From positions 62,001-126,000 of the forward strand of contig JADJZR010000002.1 in assembly GCA_016715645.1 (NCBI GenBank): DNA of 64,000 nt, written 5' to 3'. The notes beneath the pieces were generated by a model, which made no database searches, had not been told where the DNA came from, and saw only the letters and a list, made by a program, of their open reading frames with translations. The stretch comes from Elusimicrobiota bacterium (lineage in GTDB: Bacteria; Elusimicrobiota; Elusimicrobia; FEN-1173). The position numbers and the translations under genes are program-made. This document shows, in pieces, positions 1 to 8,584 of this stretch; position 1 is the first letter of the stretch, and each line of letters opens with the position of its first letter.

Positions 1-742
1 AAAGGCCCCCCAACGATCGTTCCAAGCTTCGCCCCGAAAACCGGTTCCCTGCGCTGTTGACCAGAAGGTTCAGCAGGTCGTAAATGGCGGTCGAAGATCG
101 GATTCGATGGCGAGTCACAATATCCCGCAAGACGACCGAATCAAAAAGAGCCCGCAAGTAACCTTGGGGATCAACGTCGCCCAAAACGATTTCCGGGAAC
201 CCTCCCCACGTCAAAAACCGATGAAACAGGTCAGGTTGGTCAAAATTTCCATTGGCGTTTCCAGCCAATAGTTCCGAATAACTGAACGGCAACAGTTCAA
301 AAGAAATGTGCCGGCCGGTTAGAGCGCTCCCCAATTCGCGGCTGAGGAGCCTGGAATTGGAGCCTGTGATGACAAGGTTTCGTTCTCGGCGATGGAGCTT
401 GTTAACAAAGCTTTCCCAGAGAGGGTAGTTTTGTATTTCATCGAAAAAAATATAATCGGTTTCTCCATAAACTTTGTCCAGGGCCTCGACAAGGTCGTCG
501 CTGGGGACGTTTTTTTGCAATGCGTCGTCTTCGAAATTAAGATAGGCGAATCGTTTTTTTGATAACGTTTGAAACGCGAGTGTTGATTTGCCGGCACGGC
601 GGGGGCCGGTGATCACTTTGACGAGACGAGAGGACAAGGCGTTTTCCAGCATCGCCCCCATCCGGCGCGGGAGCGGAGACCGGCGCAAAATGAGATCCCG
701 TTCTCGTTTGTGGGCCTCGATGAGGGTGTTTAATGTTTTCAT
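1..742 (-). CDS. ATP-binding protein, AAA_14/DUF4143 family (partial)
   Basis: The reading frame opens at an ATG at 742 and is still open at the left edge, giving 247 residues without a stop. A Walker A motif (TGPRRAGKST, around residues 39-48) and a Walker B segment (YIFFDEIQ, about residues 87-94) are followed by TGSNSRLLS (sensor-like) and a region typical of the DUF4143 C-terminal half (GGFPEIVLG, VLRDIVTRH). Members of this family are stand-alone ATPases of unclear function, common in accessory regions and often autoregulated. The start is set by a promoter and palindrome immediately upstream, with no Shine-Dalgarno, so the transcript may be leaderless. The C-terminus lies outside the window. 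Family assignment is secure; function is not known. Confidence 0.85.
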   Translation of the reverse strand, partial: MKTLNTLIEAHKRERDLILRRSPLPRRMGAMLENALSSRLVKVITGPRRAGKSTLAFQTLSKKRFAYLNFEDDALQKNVPSDDLVEALDKVYGETDYIFFDEIQNYPLWESFVNKLHRRERNLVITGSNSRLLSRELGSALTGRHISFELLPFSYSELLAGNANGNFDQPDLFHRFLTWGGFPEIVLGDVDPQGYLRALFDSVVLRDIVTRHRIRSSTAIYDLLNLLVNSAGNRFSGRSLERSLGGL

Positions 743-779
743 CGTATTAAACAATAACTTATTTTATTGTTTAATACAA
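743..779 (-). promoter_or_regulatory. Promoter and 14-bp palindromic operator of the DUF4143 ATPase
   Basis: On the minus strand a -35 like box TTGTAT (774-779) and a -10 like box TATTGT (751-756) are separated by 17 bp, and the -10 box ends 8 nt before the ATG at 742. A perfect inverted repeat with 14-bp arms (744-757 and 764-777, GTATTAAACAATAA and its complement, 6-nt centre) covers both boxes, as expected for an autoregulatory operator. The boxes are read by eye; no transcript start is known. Confidence 0.55.
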
Positions 780-868
780 ACGGTGCGGGAAACACCCGAA
801 TAACATAAAATAGGGCCGGTTAATGGGGCCACTGACTCAATCGTTTCAGAGATGTAGGAGAAAATCCG

Positions 869-1462
869 TTGAAAAAGCTTGTTGTGTTTGATATCGGCAA
901 CGTGTTGTTGCGTTTCAGTAAAGAACGGGCTCGCAAAAACTTTGAACGCATCGATCCCGGATCGGGGAATGAGTTGGTTCGTGCGATATGGGAAGATCGC
1001 CTGGGGCTGGACCTGGAAGCGGGCCGGATCAACGGGCGACAGTTTTTTAAAAAAGCCGGACGGTTTCACATGGCGTATGCGCAGTTTGTCGAAGCGTTTC
1101 GCGATATTTTTACTCCGATCCCTGAAAACTTGCGCCTGTTGCAAACGTTGTCCAAAACCCACGATACGGCCCTGCTGTCCAATGTGAGCGACGTGCATTG
1201 GACTTATCTGCTTCGAACGTATCCGGTGCTCAACGTGGCGCGTTGGAAATGGAGTTCTTCCCGGTTAAAGGCCACGAAACCGCACCCTCGGGTGTATGGC
1301 ATGTTGTCGAAAAAGACAGGGTATCGGTTTGAAGACATCGTTTATGCGGACGACCGAGCGGATTTTATTGAGGCCGCCCGTGGGCATGGGATTCGAGGGG
1401 TGCTATTTACGGGGGATGTCCCCCTGAAAAAATTGTTCGCTCAAGAAGGAGTTTGGTCGTGA
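869..1462 (+). CDS. HAD-superfamily hydrolase (YihX-like phosphatase)
   Basis: This 197-residue protein starts at a TTG (869) preceded by an AGGAG at 856-860. It shows the HAD signature: motif I VFDIGNVL with the nucleophile Asp8, motif II LLSNVSD, motif III lysine in KATKPHPRVY and motif IV VYADDRADF. Replacement of the second motif-I aspartate by glycine followed by Asn is typical of the YihX-type (HAD-IA) phosphatases that act on small sugar phosphates. The TGA overlaps the GTG start of the next gene by GTGA, so the two are probably translationally coupled. Substrate cannot be told from sequence. Confidence 0.85.
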   Translation: MKKLVVFDIGNVLLRFSKERARKNFERIDPGSGNELVRAIWEDRLGLDLEAGRINGRQFFKKAGRFHMAYAQFVEAFRDIFTPIPENLRLLQTLSKTHDTALLSNVSDVHWTYLLRTYPVLNVARWKWSSSRLKATKPHPRVYGMLSKKTGYRFEDIVYADDRADFIEAARGHGIRGVLFTGDVPLKKLFAQEGVWS

Positions 1463-2127
1463 GCCTCTATTTAAAGCAACTTCAGTTAGGTCCCATGGAA
1501 AATTTTGTCTATCTGGTCGGGGACACGGACGTGAAAAAGTGCGTGATTGTGGATCCGGCCTGGGACCTCGACCGCGTTTGGGCCGAAGCTGAAAATGACG
1601 GATACACGGTGGAAGGGGCGCTCGTCACCCACGGCCACTTCGACCATTGCAACGCCGTGGAGGACCTGTTGGCCAAACGCAACGTGCCCATCTATGTCCA
1701 TCCCAAAGAGATGGACTTTTTGGACAAGGGAGCTCCTCGGGGGTTGTTTCTCGATTTGCCAAAGGATCAGGTAAAGCCAGTCAAGTCCGGGGACAAATTA
1801 ACATTAGGGAACACGTCCATCACGTTCCTGCACACGCCCGGCCACACGCCGGGGTCCCAGTGTTTTTTAGTCAACGAACGGCTTTTGTCCGGCGACACGC
1901 TATTTCTTGGATCCTGCGGCCGATGCGATCTCCCCGGTTCAAGCCCCAACGATTTGTATGACAGTTTAAACCGTGTGATCGGCCAACTCCCGCCCACCAC
2001 GGTCCTCTACCCCGGCCACAATTATTCAGCAAAAAAAACCCAAGGCTCCCTGGCGGACGAAAAAAAGACCAACCGTTTCTTAACCGCCCACCGCCTGGAA
2101 GATTTTCTCCGAATGGTGGGCTATTAA
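1459..2127 (+). CDS. MBL-fold metallo-hydrolase (glyoxalase II / ETHE1-like)
   Basis: The chosen start is the GTG at 1459, which overlaps the preceding stop and has AAGAAGGA at 1443-1450. The 222-residue product carries the zinc-binding THGHFDH motif near residue 55, a HTPGHTPGS segment, GDTLFLGSCGRCD and a late YPGHNY histidine motif. These are the metal ligands of the metallo-beta-lactamase fold; the GDTLFxGxCGRxD string is characteristic of the hydroxyacylglutathione hydrolase and persulfide dioxygenase branch. A role in thioester hydrolysis or sulfur detoxification is inferred. No signal peptide is present, so it should be cytoplasmic. Confidence 0.85.
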   Translation: MSLYLKQLQLGPMENFVYLVGDTDVKKCVIVDPAWDLDRVWAEAENDGYTVEGALVTHGHFDHCNAVEDLLAKRNVPIYVHPKEMDFLDKGAPRGLFLDLPKDQVKPVKSGDKLTLGNTSITFLHTPGHTPGSQCFLVNERLLSGDTLFLGSCGRCDLPGSSPNDLYDSLNRVIGQLPPTTVLYPGHNYSAKKTQGSLADEKKTNRFLTAHRLEDFLRMVGY

Positions 2128-2229
2128 AACTTTCGTTGACTTTTTGGTTGACGAGTCTGATTTCTCTTCCTTAGTGCCATCCAAAATGCCCTAATCACTT
2201 GGTTTCGCCAGAATACGCACAGGATAAGG

Positions 2230-3162
2230 ATGGATGCAATTATAATGAGGAAAACCGGTTTTTTCTTTTTGTTGGCGTGTACATTGTTGGTCCACTGCAA
2301 AAGGGATAATTCCCATGACACAATTAATTCAGATCAGAAAAAGGTTGCGAGGGAACGAGCTGAAATGGCTTCCCGATTTGTCAAGATTCCCAGTTTCCCA
2401 TATAAAGATTTACCATCCCCGAATTCGCTCGGAAACATTAAACTTCAACTTACTTGCCCGGATTATATGGCAGCGGCCCTACTGAATCCGGAAAAATTCA
2501 AGAAACTATTCGCCTCTGCGACCCCAATCGATCCAAATGAAAGAAAATATAATTTTTACCCTTGGTATAAAGGATCTTTTGATTCTGAAGGGAAAACATA
2601 TGAATTTGATTTGGGGTTTAGTAACCTTGGGGTGTTAAAAGGACCAACAGGCCTTTCTGGATGGTTCGAATTTAATTATGATTTCCTGGAATGCGAAAAA
2701 TATGACAAGAATCGATTGTCTGGATGTTGGGAAACGGTTAAGAGTTGGAACTCGGATAGTTCCCAATGCTATACGTATACGCTTTCATTTCTCGATGACG
2801 GGCGGGTCATTTGGCGGACAAATCGGTATAAAGGACAGGCATGTTCTGGCGAGAAGGAAAACAATGCCAACATTATTGAAAGGACGATGTGGACCTTCAA
2901 AAACGTGACCGCGATAACGTTACCTGATGGGAGATCTGGATTTCGTTTTCATTTGAACGGAGATTGGGGCCTTGGCATGGACATTAGGCAATATAAACCA
3001 ATCTGGAATCACGCTGACACTGAAGGATCCTTTTGCTATGTCGAAAATCGGTTGAGCTTTTCTGAAAATATTACTGATGCCGTGACTGGACTATGCATCA
3101 ATACGAAAGTTAAAAACAATTCGATTAATTTTGACAATTGTTTGGTTCAAACAAAAACCTAG
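2230..3162 (+). CDS. Putative lipoprotein of unknown function
   Basis: The ATG at 2230 has AGGA at 2221-2224, five bases upstream; a second ATG at 2245 gives an even more compact signal peptide. The N-terminus is a hydrophobic stretch ending in a lipobox (LLVHC), so the mature protein is probably a lipid-anchored envelope protein of about 285 residues. The body is rich in aromatic residues and has several cysteines (for example LECEKY, SGCWETV, SQCYTY, GSFCYVENR) but no motif I recognise. It is AT-richer than the two genes upstream, which suggests a different history. No function is proposed. Confidence 0.65.
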   Translation: MDAIIMRKTGFFFLLACTLLVHCKRDNSHDTINSDQKKVARERAEMASRFVKIPSFPYKDLPSPNSLGNIKLQLTCPDYMAAALLNPEKFKKLFASATPIDPNERKYNFYPWYKGSFDSEGKTYEFDLGFSNLGVLKGPTGLSGWFEFNYDFLECEKYDKNRLSGCWETVKSWNSDSSQCYTYTLSFLDDGRVIWRTNRYKGQACSGEKENNANIIERTMWTFKNVTAITLPDGRSGFRFHLNGDWGLGMDIRQYKPIWNHADTEGSFCYVENRLSFSENITDAVTGLCINTKVKNNSINFDNCLVQTKT

Positions 3163-3224
3163 AACTTGTTTTTTTTAGGGGACTTGTGTCGCTAAATCTT
3201 CGACATTTAATTAGGCCCAAGGAT

Positions 3225-3290
3225 GCCCCAGAGGGGCCGAAACCCCGCAGGGCGTTTAGCTCAGCGGTAGAGCATTCGCCTTACACGCGA
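3225..3290 (+). repeat. Direct repeat containing the 5' half of tRNA-Val
   Basis: These 66 bases match 5527-5592 with a single difference (T for G at 3255). The match includes a GC-rich leader and the first 41 nt of the tRNA-Val gene (acceptor strand, D arm, 5' anticodon arm with TAC), then stops abruptly; the 3' half of a tRNA is missing. It is therefore a tRNA pseudogene fragment and one of a pair of direct repeats flanking about 2.2 kb of accessory DNA. Confidence 0.8.
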
Positions 3291-3456
3291 TTTAGGCCAC
3301 TTGTCGGGGATTGCCGATGCTTAACACCATTGACGGAAATAACCCAACCCACTTACCGGGATATGGTGAGCATTGCCGAACCAAATGGGTGTAAGATTTT
3401 TTCCCAGTCGTGCGGAGCAAGCTCCCAAGAAATCAAAAGAAAAATCGAGGACAAGT

Positions 3457-3954
3457 ATGTCTAAGAAATCTTTCTCTGGAATTGTTTACCGTTTTTTAAA
3501 GGTTGGATTATTTATCAATTTAATATTGACTTCCAATTTTCTGAAAGCAGTTGATATTCCAATGGATGAAAACAAATGGCATCAATGGTTTATGAAGTTT
3601 TCAAGAATAAATGGGGAACTCTTAAAACTTGAAAGAAACCTATTAAAACAAAATGACAAAGAAAATTATCCCGCGTGCCTTGAACTCTTTTACATCAGCG
3701 GTCATTTGGGGGATGTCGCGTATAGAATCAAGGAGTTGGAAATTGCTAGAAGTGAAATGATTTGTGAACGAGATAAACAAATCATCAGCAAATTACTGAG
3801 TGATGTCAAAATGAATGAGAAAGAACAAGCTAAGAATAATATTAGGATTGTGTCGAATAATGCTTCAACAAGTAGTTCGGAAATGAATAAAAACGCAGAG
3901 GTTCTTTATGAATTGACATTCGATTTTATTGAGGACTTAGCGAAGAATGATTGA
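3457..3954 (+). CDS. Hypothetical protein with N-terminal membrane/signal segment
   Basis: The preferred start is the ATG at 3457, preceded by CGAGG at 3446-3450, giving 165 residues; an upstream in-frame ATG at 3373 would begin in the tRNA-fragment region and is less likely. Residues about 8-30 form a hydrophobic segment (VYRFLKVGLFINLILTSNF) that could be a signal peptide. The rest is charged and probably helical, with no known motif. The gene is AT-rich and sits between the tRNA-Val direct repeats, together with an IS3 remnant and HigBA, so it is likely part of an acquired module. Confidence 0.5.
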   Translation: MSKKSFSGIVYRFLKVGLFINLILTSNFLKAVDIPMDENKWHQWFMKFSRINGELLKLERNLLKQNDKENYPACLELFYISGHLGDVAYRIKELEIARSEMICERDKQIISKLLSDVKMNEKEQAKNNIRIVSNNASTSSSEMNKNAEVLYELTFDFIEDLAKND

Positions 3955-4106
3955 TAAAGAGCTTTCACCCCTTTAGTTTAAATGCGCCGCGGGCCTGAAC
4001 ATTTCGTTCCACCTGGTCACAATGGACGCATTTGAAGTTTTGGACGGTTTTGTTCTGCCCCCCGTTTCCAGGCCGCTGGGGAACAACTAGTAATGTGGCG
4101 GTTGAA

Positions 4107-4675
4107 TTAGAATAGCTCAAAAACGTTTGGCGGAACACTTCCATTCGTTGAATGCGGGTAAAGGGCGTTGTATTTGTCATCAACCAAGATTCCCAGTTCT
4201 TTGAAAAACACAAACGGGCTCGTTCATTCGCGGAGCCAGACGAGTTCTTCTTTGATGGTGCGGTCGGCGCGCTCCGTGTCGGCGTTGCCCTTTGGATTGT
4301 TGTCGCTGATGAAGGCTTGATGAACCCCTAGCTCGGAGCAAACCTCCATAAACTTCTGGGATGTGGGCTGGCAGCCGTTGTCGCTCATGAGGTGAAGCCC
4401 CTGGCCCCGAGCACCGTTGGGGAATTGGCGGTTGACGGCCATATCCAAGGCCTTTAGCCAATGCTCTGTTTTGGAGCGGATATTGGCGTGGTAGCCCACG
4501 ATCTTTTTAGAATACCAGTCGAGGACAATGACGATGTAGACCCATCCGAAGTTTTGGATGAGGACTTTGGTCATGTCAATGCCCCACCATTCGTTGGGGC
4601 GAGAGGCGCGGGGTTTTGATTTTATGGGTGTTCGAACGGATTCTGGCCTCCAAAAGTAAAGGGGTTTTTAACTCA
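4107..4675 (-). pseudogene. IS3-family transposase (OrfB, integrase core) remnant
   Basis: Read on the minus strand, this segment gives a DDE integrase core: PNEWWGIDMTKV, IVIVLDWYSKKIVGYH, LMSDNGCQPTS and SDNNPKGNADTERADRTIKEE, as in IS3-type OrfB. The frame breaks at about 4222 after VWLRE; the tail (SPFVFFKELGILVDD, then PHSTNG) resumes in another frame and stops at 4107. The N-terminal helix-turn-helix part and OrfA are absent and no terminal repeats were found, so this is a non-functional remnant. The 140 bases to its left hold no gene I can support. Confidence 0.75.
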
Positions 4676-4693
4676 CTCTGGCCGTTTTTGACC

Positions 4694-4722
4694 TTGACAA
4701 GTGTAACGAATCAGGTTACACT
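4694..4722 (+). promoter_or_regulatory. higBA promoter and operator
   Basis: A consensus -35 TTGACA (4694-4699), a 17-bp spacer and a -10 TACACT (4717-4722) precede the higB ATG (4731) by only 8 nt. The spacer and -10 box contain a perfect inverted repeat, GTGTAAC and GTTACAC (4701-4707 and 4715-4721), the likely binding site of HigA. No Shine-Dalgarno fits between -10 and ATG, so higB is probably translated from a leaderless mRNA. Confidence 0.7.
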
Positions 4723-4730
4723 GTAAAAAA

Positions 4731-5009
4731 ATGATCAAGAGTTTTGCGCACAAAGGGCTTGAACGCTATTTTTACGACGGATCCAAAAGAGGGATCCGTC
4801 CTGAACACGCGCAGAAAATCGGTGATATTCTTGATCGGTTAAACGCTTCGTTTGTTGTTCAAGATATGGGGTTTCCCGGTTCTGGTTTGCATCCATTGAA
4901 AGGGGATCTAAAAGATCATTGGGCCGTCAAGGTGTCTGGAAATTGGCGTGTGGTGTTTCGGTTCGATGGTGGGAATGCTTACGTGGTTGACTATCGGGAC
5001 TATCATTGA
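4731..5009 (+). CDS. higB: HigB-type mRNA-interferase toxin
   Basis: This 92-residue protein has the typical length and ending of HigB toxins of the RelE/ParE superfamily: IKSFAHKGLERYF at the start, HPLKGDLKDHWAVKVSGNWRVVFRF in the middle and YVVDYRDYH at the C-terminus. HigB cleaves mRNA on the ribosome and is neutralised by HigA encoded just downstream, the toxin-first order characteristic of this class. The gene starts directly behind its promoter. It appears intact. Confidence 0.93.
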   Translation: MIKSFAHKGLERYFYDGSKRGIRPEHAQKIGDILDRLNASFVVQDMGFPGSGLHPLKGDLKDHWAVKVSGNWRVVFRFDGGNAYVVDYRDYH

Positions 5010-5025
5010 CCCGAGGGGGAAATTT

Positions 5026-5328
5026 ATGATTCGTCAAAAACGAAAACCAACGCATCCCGGGGCTATTCTAAAAAGGCACTATTTGGAACCGCTAGGGTTG
5101 TCGATCACAGAGGTCTCGCAACGCTTGGGAGTCTCCCGAAAAACAATGTCCGCCATAGTCAATGAAAGCGCTTCGGTATCCGTTGAAACGGCTCTCCGCC
5201 TAGCGAAAGCGTTTGATACCTCTCCCGAGCTCTGGTTAAACCTCCAACAGACCTTTGACTTATGGAATGTCGCCCACGGCACCCACGATTGGGAAAAAGT
5301 TCGGGTTTTTGATTTGGCCGCGGCGTAG
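5026..5328 (+). CDS. higA: HigA-type antitoxin, HTH
   Basis: The ATG at 5026 has GAGGGGGA at 5013-5020 and lies 16 nt after the higB stop. The 100-residue product has PTHPGAILKRHYLEPLG and a helix-turn-helix (ITEVSQRLGVSRKTMSAIVN, about residues 29-48), followed by VETALRLAKAFDTSPELWLNLQ, all typical of HigA. It neutralises HigB and should repress the shared promoter through the inverted repeat at 4701-4721. Intact. Confidence 0.93.
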   Translation: MIRQKRKPTHPGAILKRHYLEPLGLSITEVSQRLGVSRKTMSAIVNESASVSVETALRLAKAFDTSPELWLNLQQTFDLWNVAHGTHDWEKVRVFDLAAA

Positions 5329-5424
5329 TATTAGGCCCCCACGCAAAGCGTAGGAGTTCGGGGTCAGTGACTGAGGGCGGGGCCCGAAGAAATGGTTGAA
5401 GGGCGCTAGCCCTGAAACCACGGC

Positions 5425-5439
5425 GGCCCCAGAGGGGCC
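5425..5439 (+). repeat. GC-rich hairpin copy (GGCCCC AGA GGGGCC)
   Basis: A perfect 6-bp stem with an AGA loop. The same 22-base block (hairpin plus CGAAACC) recurs just before tRNA-Val at 5526-5540 and, minus the first base of the stem, at 3225-3239. It appears to be a short dispersed palindrome linked to this tRNA locus. The whole 5329-5551 interval is GC-rich and shows no coding potential. Confidence 0.5.
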
Positions 5440-5551
5440 GAAACCTGTTGGGGGGGGCACCCTCCACACGATGCCGCTAGGCATCGCCCCGGTTTGTAGG
5501 ACGGGGGAGTTCAGGTGCCTGCGGCGGCCCCAGAGGGGCCGAAACCCCGCA

Positions 5552-5623
5552 GGGCGGTTAGCTCAGCGGTAGAGCATTCGCCTTACACGCGAAGGGTCGG
5601 GGGTTCGAATCCCTCACCGCCCA
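5552..5623 (+). tRNA. tRNA-Val (TAC)
   Basis: A complete 72-nt cloverleaf: acceptor GGGCGGT pairs with ACCGCCC (5616-5622), D arm with AGCTCAGCGGTAGAGC, anticodon stem TTCGC/GCGAA with loop CTTACAC (anticodon TAC), and T arm GGGGG-TTCGAAT-CCCTC. CCA is not encoded. The first 41 nt are duplicated at 3250-3290. Confidence 0.95.
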
Positions 5624-5849
5624 GATTTTATTGGGATTCAAGCACCAGAGAAATCATTCGCCTTACGAGTGCGCGGAGGCCGGACCTACTGGACCGGCCG
5701 AGCACACTCGCCATTCAAACGGGTTGTCGCTACATCAAAACCCTCGATAAAAAGTAAAATAAATCAAGTCACCCTTTTTTTTAACGAAAGCGGGGTCACT
5801 CTGTAGCCTGTCATTGTCAGGCACTGTTGATTTGTCATTGAGGATTCCG
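5624..5849. other. Intergenic region after tRNA-Val
   Basis: No gene is supported here. A hairpin GGCCGG/CCGGCC with a 10-nt loop lies at 5678-5699, without a T run. A short echo of the tRNA anticodon arm (CATTCGCCTTAC) occurs at about 5655-5667. The ATPase start is at 5850; the in-frame TTG at 5814 has no ribosome-binding site. Confidence 0.4.
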
Positions 5850-8531
5850 ATGGCTCACCATAAAAACCTCGAAGAATTATTCAGAGAATTTTCCTCCGAT
5901 CCCAAAGGGCTGACGGACCCGGAGGCCCTTGCGCGAACGGCCCAATACGGCCTGAATGTTTTGGAGTCCCGCGACCGCCCGTCGCCGATGTCGGTCTTCT
6001 TCCGCCAATTCCTTAATCCCCTGGTTTATATTCTTGTGGTCGCCGCGAGCATCAAGGCCTATGTGAAGGGTCCGTTGGATGCGTTGGTCATTGTCGGCGT
6101 TCTTTTATTCATGGCGGTGATTGGTTTTGTTCAGGAGATGCGCGCCGAGAGCGCCATGGCCTCTTTGCTCAAGTTGGCTGCGGCGAAAGCCAAGGTTCGC
6201 CGGGGGGGGACAGTGAAGATCATTGAAACCCGCGACATTGTCCCCGGGGATATTCTCCTGCTGGAAGCGGGCGATAAGATCGCCGCGGATGCGCGGTTGA
6301 TCGAGTTGTCAAGCCTCAAAGTGAACGAGTCATCGTTGACGGGGGAATCCCTGGCCGTCGATAAAAAGCTTGAGTCCTTGCCACAGGACACGCCTTTGGC
6401 GGAACGTAAAAACATGGTTTTTATGGGAACATCGGTGGCCTATGGCCGCGGCTGTGCGTTGGTGGTCCAAACGGGGATGAAAACAGAGATCGGCCGGATC
6501 GCGGGTGCTGTTCGGAATATCCGCAAGGAAAAAACGTCCCTGCAAAAGAGCATTGATCGACTGGGACACTGGCTGATTTGGGTCGTCCTGTCGGCGTGCG
6601 CCCTACTGGTGGCGTTGGGGTTGTGGAAAGGGATGGACCCGACCGAAGTGTTTATGATGGCGGTCGCGGCCGCGGTGGCCGCAATACCGGAATCCTTGCC
6701 GGCCGTTGTGACCGTGGTGCTGGCTCTGGGGATGCAGAGAATGGCGCGCCACAATGCGATTATTCGCAAACTGATCGCCGTCGAAACGCTTGGTTCCACA
6801 ACGATCATTTGTTCGGATAAGACCGGGACATTGACCCTCAATCAAATGACCGTCGGTAAGATGTATTCCCATGGTCAGTGGGTGGAGGTCGGCGGCCAGG
6901 GGTATGACACGGCCGGTGAATTTACCCAGGAAGGGAAAATTATTTCGGCGACGCAGGACCCCTCTCTGCGCCAGGTTTTAACCACCGCTCTTCTCTGCAA
7001 TGATGCCCATTTAATAAAGGGAGAGGACGGCCCTGATATTTTGGGGGATCCCACCGAGGGCGCCCTGGTGGTTCTCGCGGCCAAGGCCAACTTAGACAAG
7101 AAATCGCTTGAGGAGCGGACGCCGCGCGTTAACGAAATTCCCTTTCAGAGCGAAAACCAATACATGGCAACCTTGCACCAAGAGGCCGGCCGACGTGTGG
7201 TCAGAGTCAAAGGGTCGCTGGAAAAGATCTTGCCGATGGCCGGGTTTTACACGGACAAAGGCGCCATTCTCCCTTTGACGGATGCCATCCGCGCGCAGTT
7301 CCTGGCATCGGCCGATCAGATGGCCCGTGAGGCCATGCGTGTGCTGGCGATGGCTTATATGGAAGAAGCCCCTGATCAAACTCCTTTTACAGCGGCGGTT
7401 TTTAATGGACGGCTGGTTCTGGCCGGGTTGTGCGGCATGATCGATCCTCCTCGCGAGGAGGCGAAGAAGTCGATAGCGCTTTGCCGGGGTGGAGGGATCA
7501 AGGTCGTTATGGCCACGGGGGATAACAAGGTGACCGCCGGTGCCATTGCCAAGGCGATCGGCCTGACGGACGGCGAGGTTCTTACCGGCCGGGATCTGGA
7601 AGGCATGAACGACGCGGATCTGGCGGGCCGGGTGGAACGTGTTTCCGTTTTTGCCCGCATCGAGCCTTTGCATAAGCTTCGCATCGTCAACGCGTTCAAG
7701 AGCCGGGGCCACGTGGTGGCCATGACGGGGGACGGGGTGAATGATGCCCCGGCGCTGGAGTCGGCGGATATCGGCATTGCCATGGGGATCACCGGAACGG
7801 ATGTGGCCAAAGAAGCGTCCAACATGGTTCTGGCGGACGACAACTTTGCCTCGATCGTGACGGCGGTGGAGGAGGGCCGGGCGATATTTAACCGGTTGCG
7901 CAATGTGCTCTTGTTCATGCTCACCACCTGTTTTGGTGAACTGCTCGTGCTGTTGTTGAGCGTGTTCTTCATTGGCCACGCGGCGCTGGTTCCACTGCAA
8001 ATCCTATGGATCAACCTGGTCACGGGGGCCCTGATGGCTATTCCGCTGGGCCTTGAGCCTCGGGTGGGGGACGAACTGAATTACCCGCCGAGAAATAGCC
8101 GGGTGGGTTTGCTTTTTCCAGGCATGGTCCTGCGCGTGATATTTCTATCAAGCATGCTCGGCGTTGGATCCTTTTTGGTGTTTGCCTGGACGTACCGACA
8201 CTACGAGATCCACGAAGCCCGTACGATGGCTTTCTGCGCGATTGTGATCTTTGAATGGCTGGTCGGTTTTAACGCGCGGTCCGATCAATTCACAATCTTT
8301 CGTCTTGGTTTTTTTAAAAACCGCCCACTTTTCCTGGCCGTGATGCTAGGGGTTGTTTTGCAGGTGATTTTGGTTTATGTTCCTGTCTTGCACGATCCGT
8401 TTGATACCGTACCGTTGAAGCCTTGGCATTGGGGCATCGCGCTTCTGCCGGGTTTGTGCATCTTTATTGTTGAAACGGTGCGAAAGCTGATCGCGCCAAA
8501 ACTATTTCATTACAGGAAGTGGACCGGTTGA
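5850..8531 (+). CDS. P-type cation-transporting ATPase (type II, Ca2+-ATPase-like)
   Basis: The ATG at 5850 follows GAGGA at 5840-5844. The 893-residue protein has the full P-type layout: N-terminal cation-ATPase domain, actuator loop with LTGES, M4 AIPESLPAVVT, phosphorylation site CSDKTGTLT, nucleotide domain with KGSLEK, hinge MTGDGVNDAPAL and C-terminal membrane helices. It is an inner-membrane pump of the SERCA/PMR1-like group. M4 and M5 keep acidic residues (PESLP, CFGELL), but in M6 the motif is NLVTGAL where Ca2+ pumps have NLVTD, so a key Ca2+ ligand is glycine and the transported ion is uncertain. The PEGLP glycine is also changed to Ser. It appears to be a single-gene unit. Confidence 0.92.
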   Translation: MAHHKNLEELFREFSSDPKGLTDPEALARTAQYGLNVLESRDRPSPMSVFFRQFLNPLVYILVVAASIKAYVKGPLDALVIVGVLLFMAVIGFVQEMRAESAMASLLKLAAAKAKVRRGGTVKIIETRDIVPGDILLLEAGDKIAADARLIELSSLKVNESSLTGESLAVDKKLESLPQDTPLAERKNMVFMGTSVAYGRGCALVVQTGMKTEIGRIAGAVRNIRKEKTSLQKSIDRLGHWLIWVVLSACALLVALGLWKGMDPTEVFMMAVAAAVAAIPESLPAVVTVVLALGMQRMARHNAIIRKLIAVETLGSTTIICSDKTGTLTLNQMTVGKMYSHGQWVEVGGQGYDTAGEFTQEGKIISATQDPSLRQVLTTALLCNDAHLIKGEDGPDILGDPTEGALVVLAAKANLDKKSLEERTPRVNEIPFQSENQYMATLHQEAGRRVVRVKGSLEKILPMAGFYTDKGAILPLTDAIRAQFLASADQMAREAMRVLAMAYMEEAPDQTPFTAAVFNGRLVLAGLCGMIDPPREEAKKSIALCRGGGIKVVMATGDNKVTAGAIAKAIGLTDGEVLTGRDLEGMNDADLAGRVERVSVFARIEPLHKLRIVNAFKSRGHVVAMTGDGVNDAPALESADIGIAMGITGTDVAKEASNMVLADDNFASIVTAVEEGRAIFNRLRNVLLFMLTTCFGELLVLLLSVFFIGHAALVPLQILWINLVTGALMAIPLGLEPRVGDELNYPPRNSRVGLLFPGMVLRVIFLSSMLGVGSFLVFAWTYRHYEIHEARTMAFCAIVIFEWLVGFNARSDQFTIFRLGFFKNRPLFLAVMLGVVLQVILVYVPVLHDPFDTVPLKPWHWGIALLPGLCIFIVETVRKLIAPKLFHYRKWTG

Positions 8532-8584
8532 TCCAGATATAAATTGCGGATGAACGCCTGTGTGTCCCGCTTTTGTTTCCAAAT

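Noticed and set aside
3965..4106. Cys-containing minus-strand segment (KCVHCDQVERN)
   Set aside because: It resembles the zinc ribbon end of an IS605-type OrfB, but only one pair of Cys and some 40 residues are visible; too little to call.
5655..5667. Third copy of the tRNA-Val anticodon arm
   Set aside because: Only about 12 bases match (CATTCGCCTTAC) and no flanking tRNA sequence is present; may be chance.
7092..8000. 302-codon minus-strand frame inside the P-type ATPase
   Set aside because: Antisense shadow; it lies over catalytic motifs of the ATPase and has no domain or start signal.
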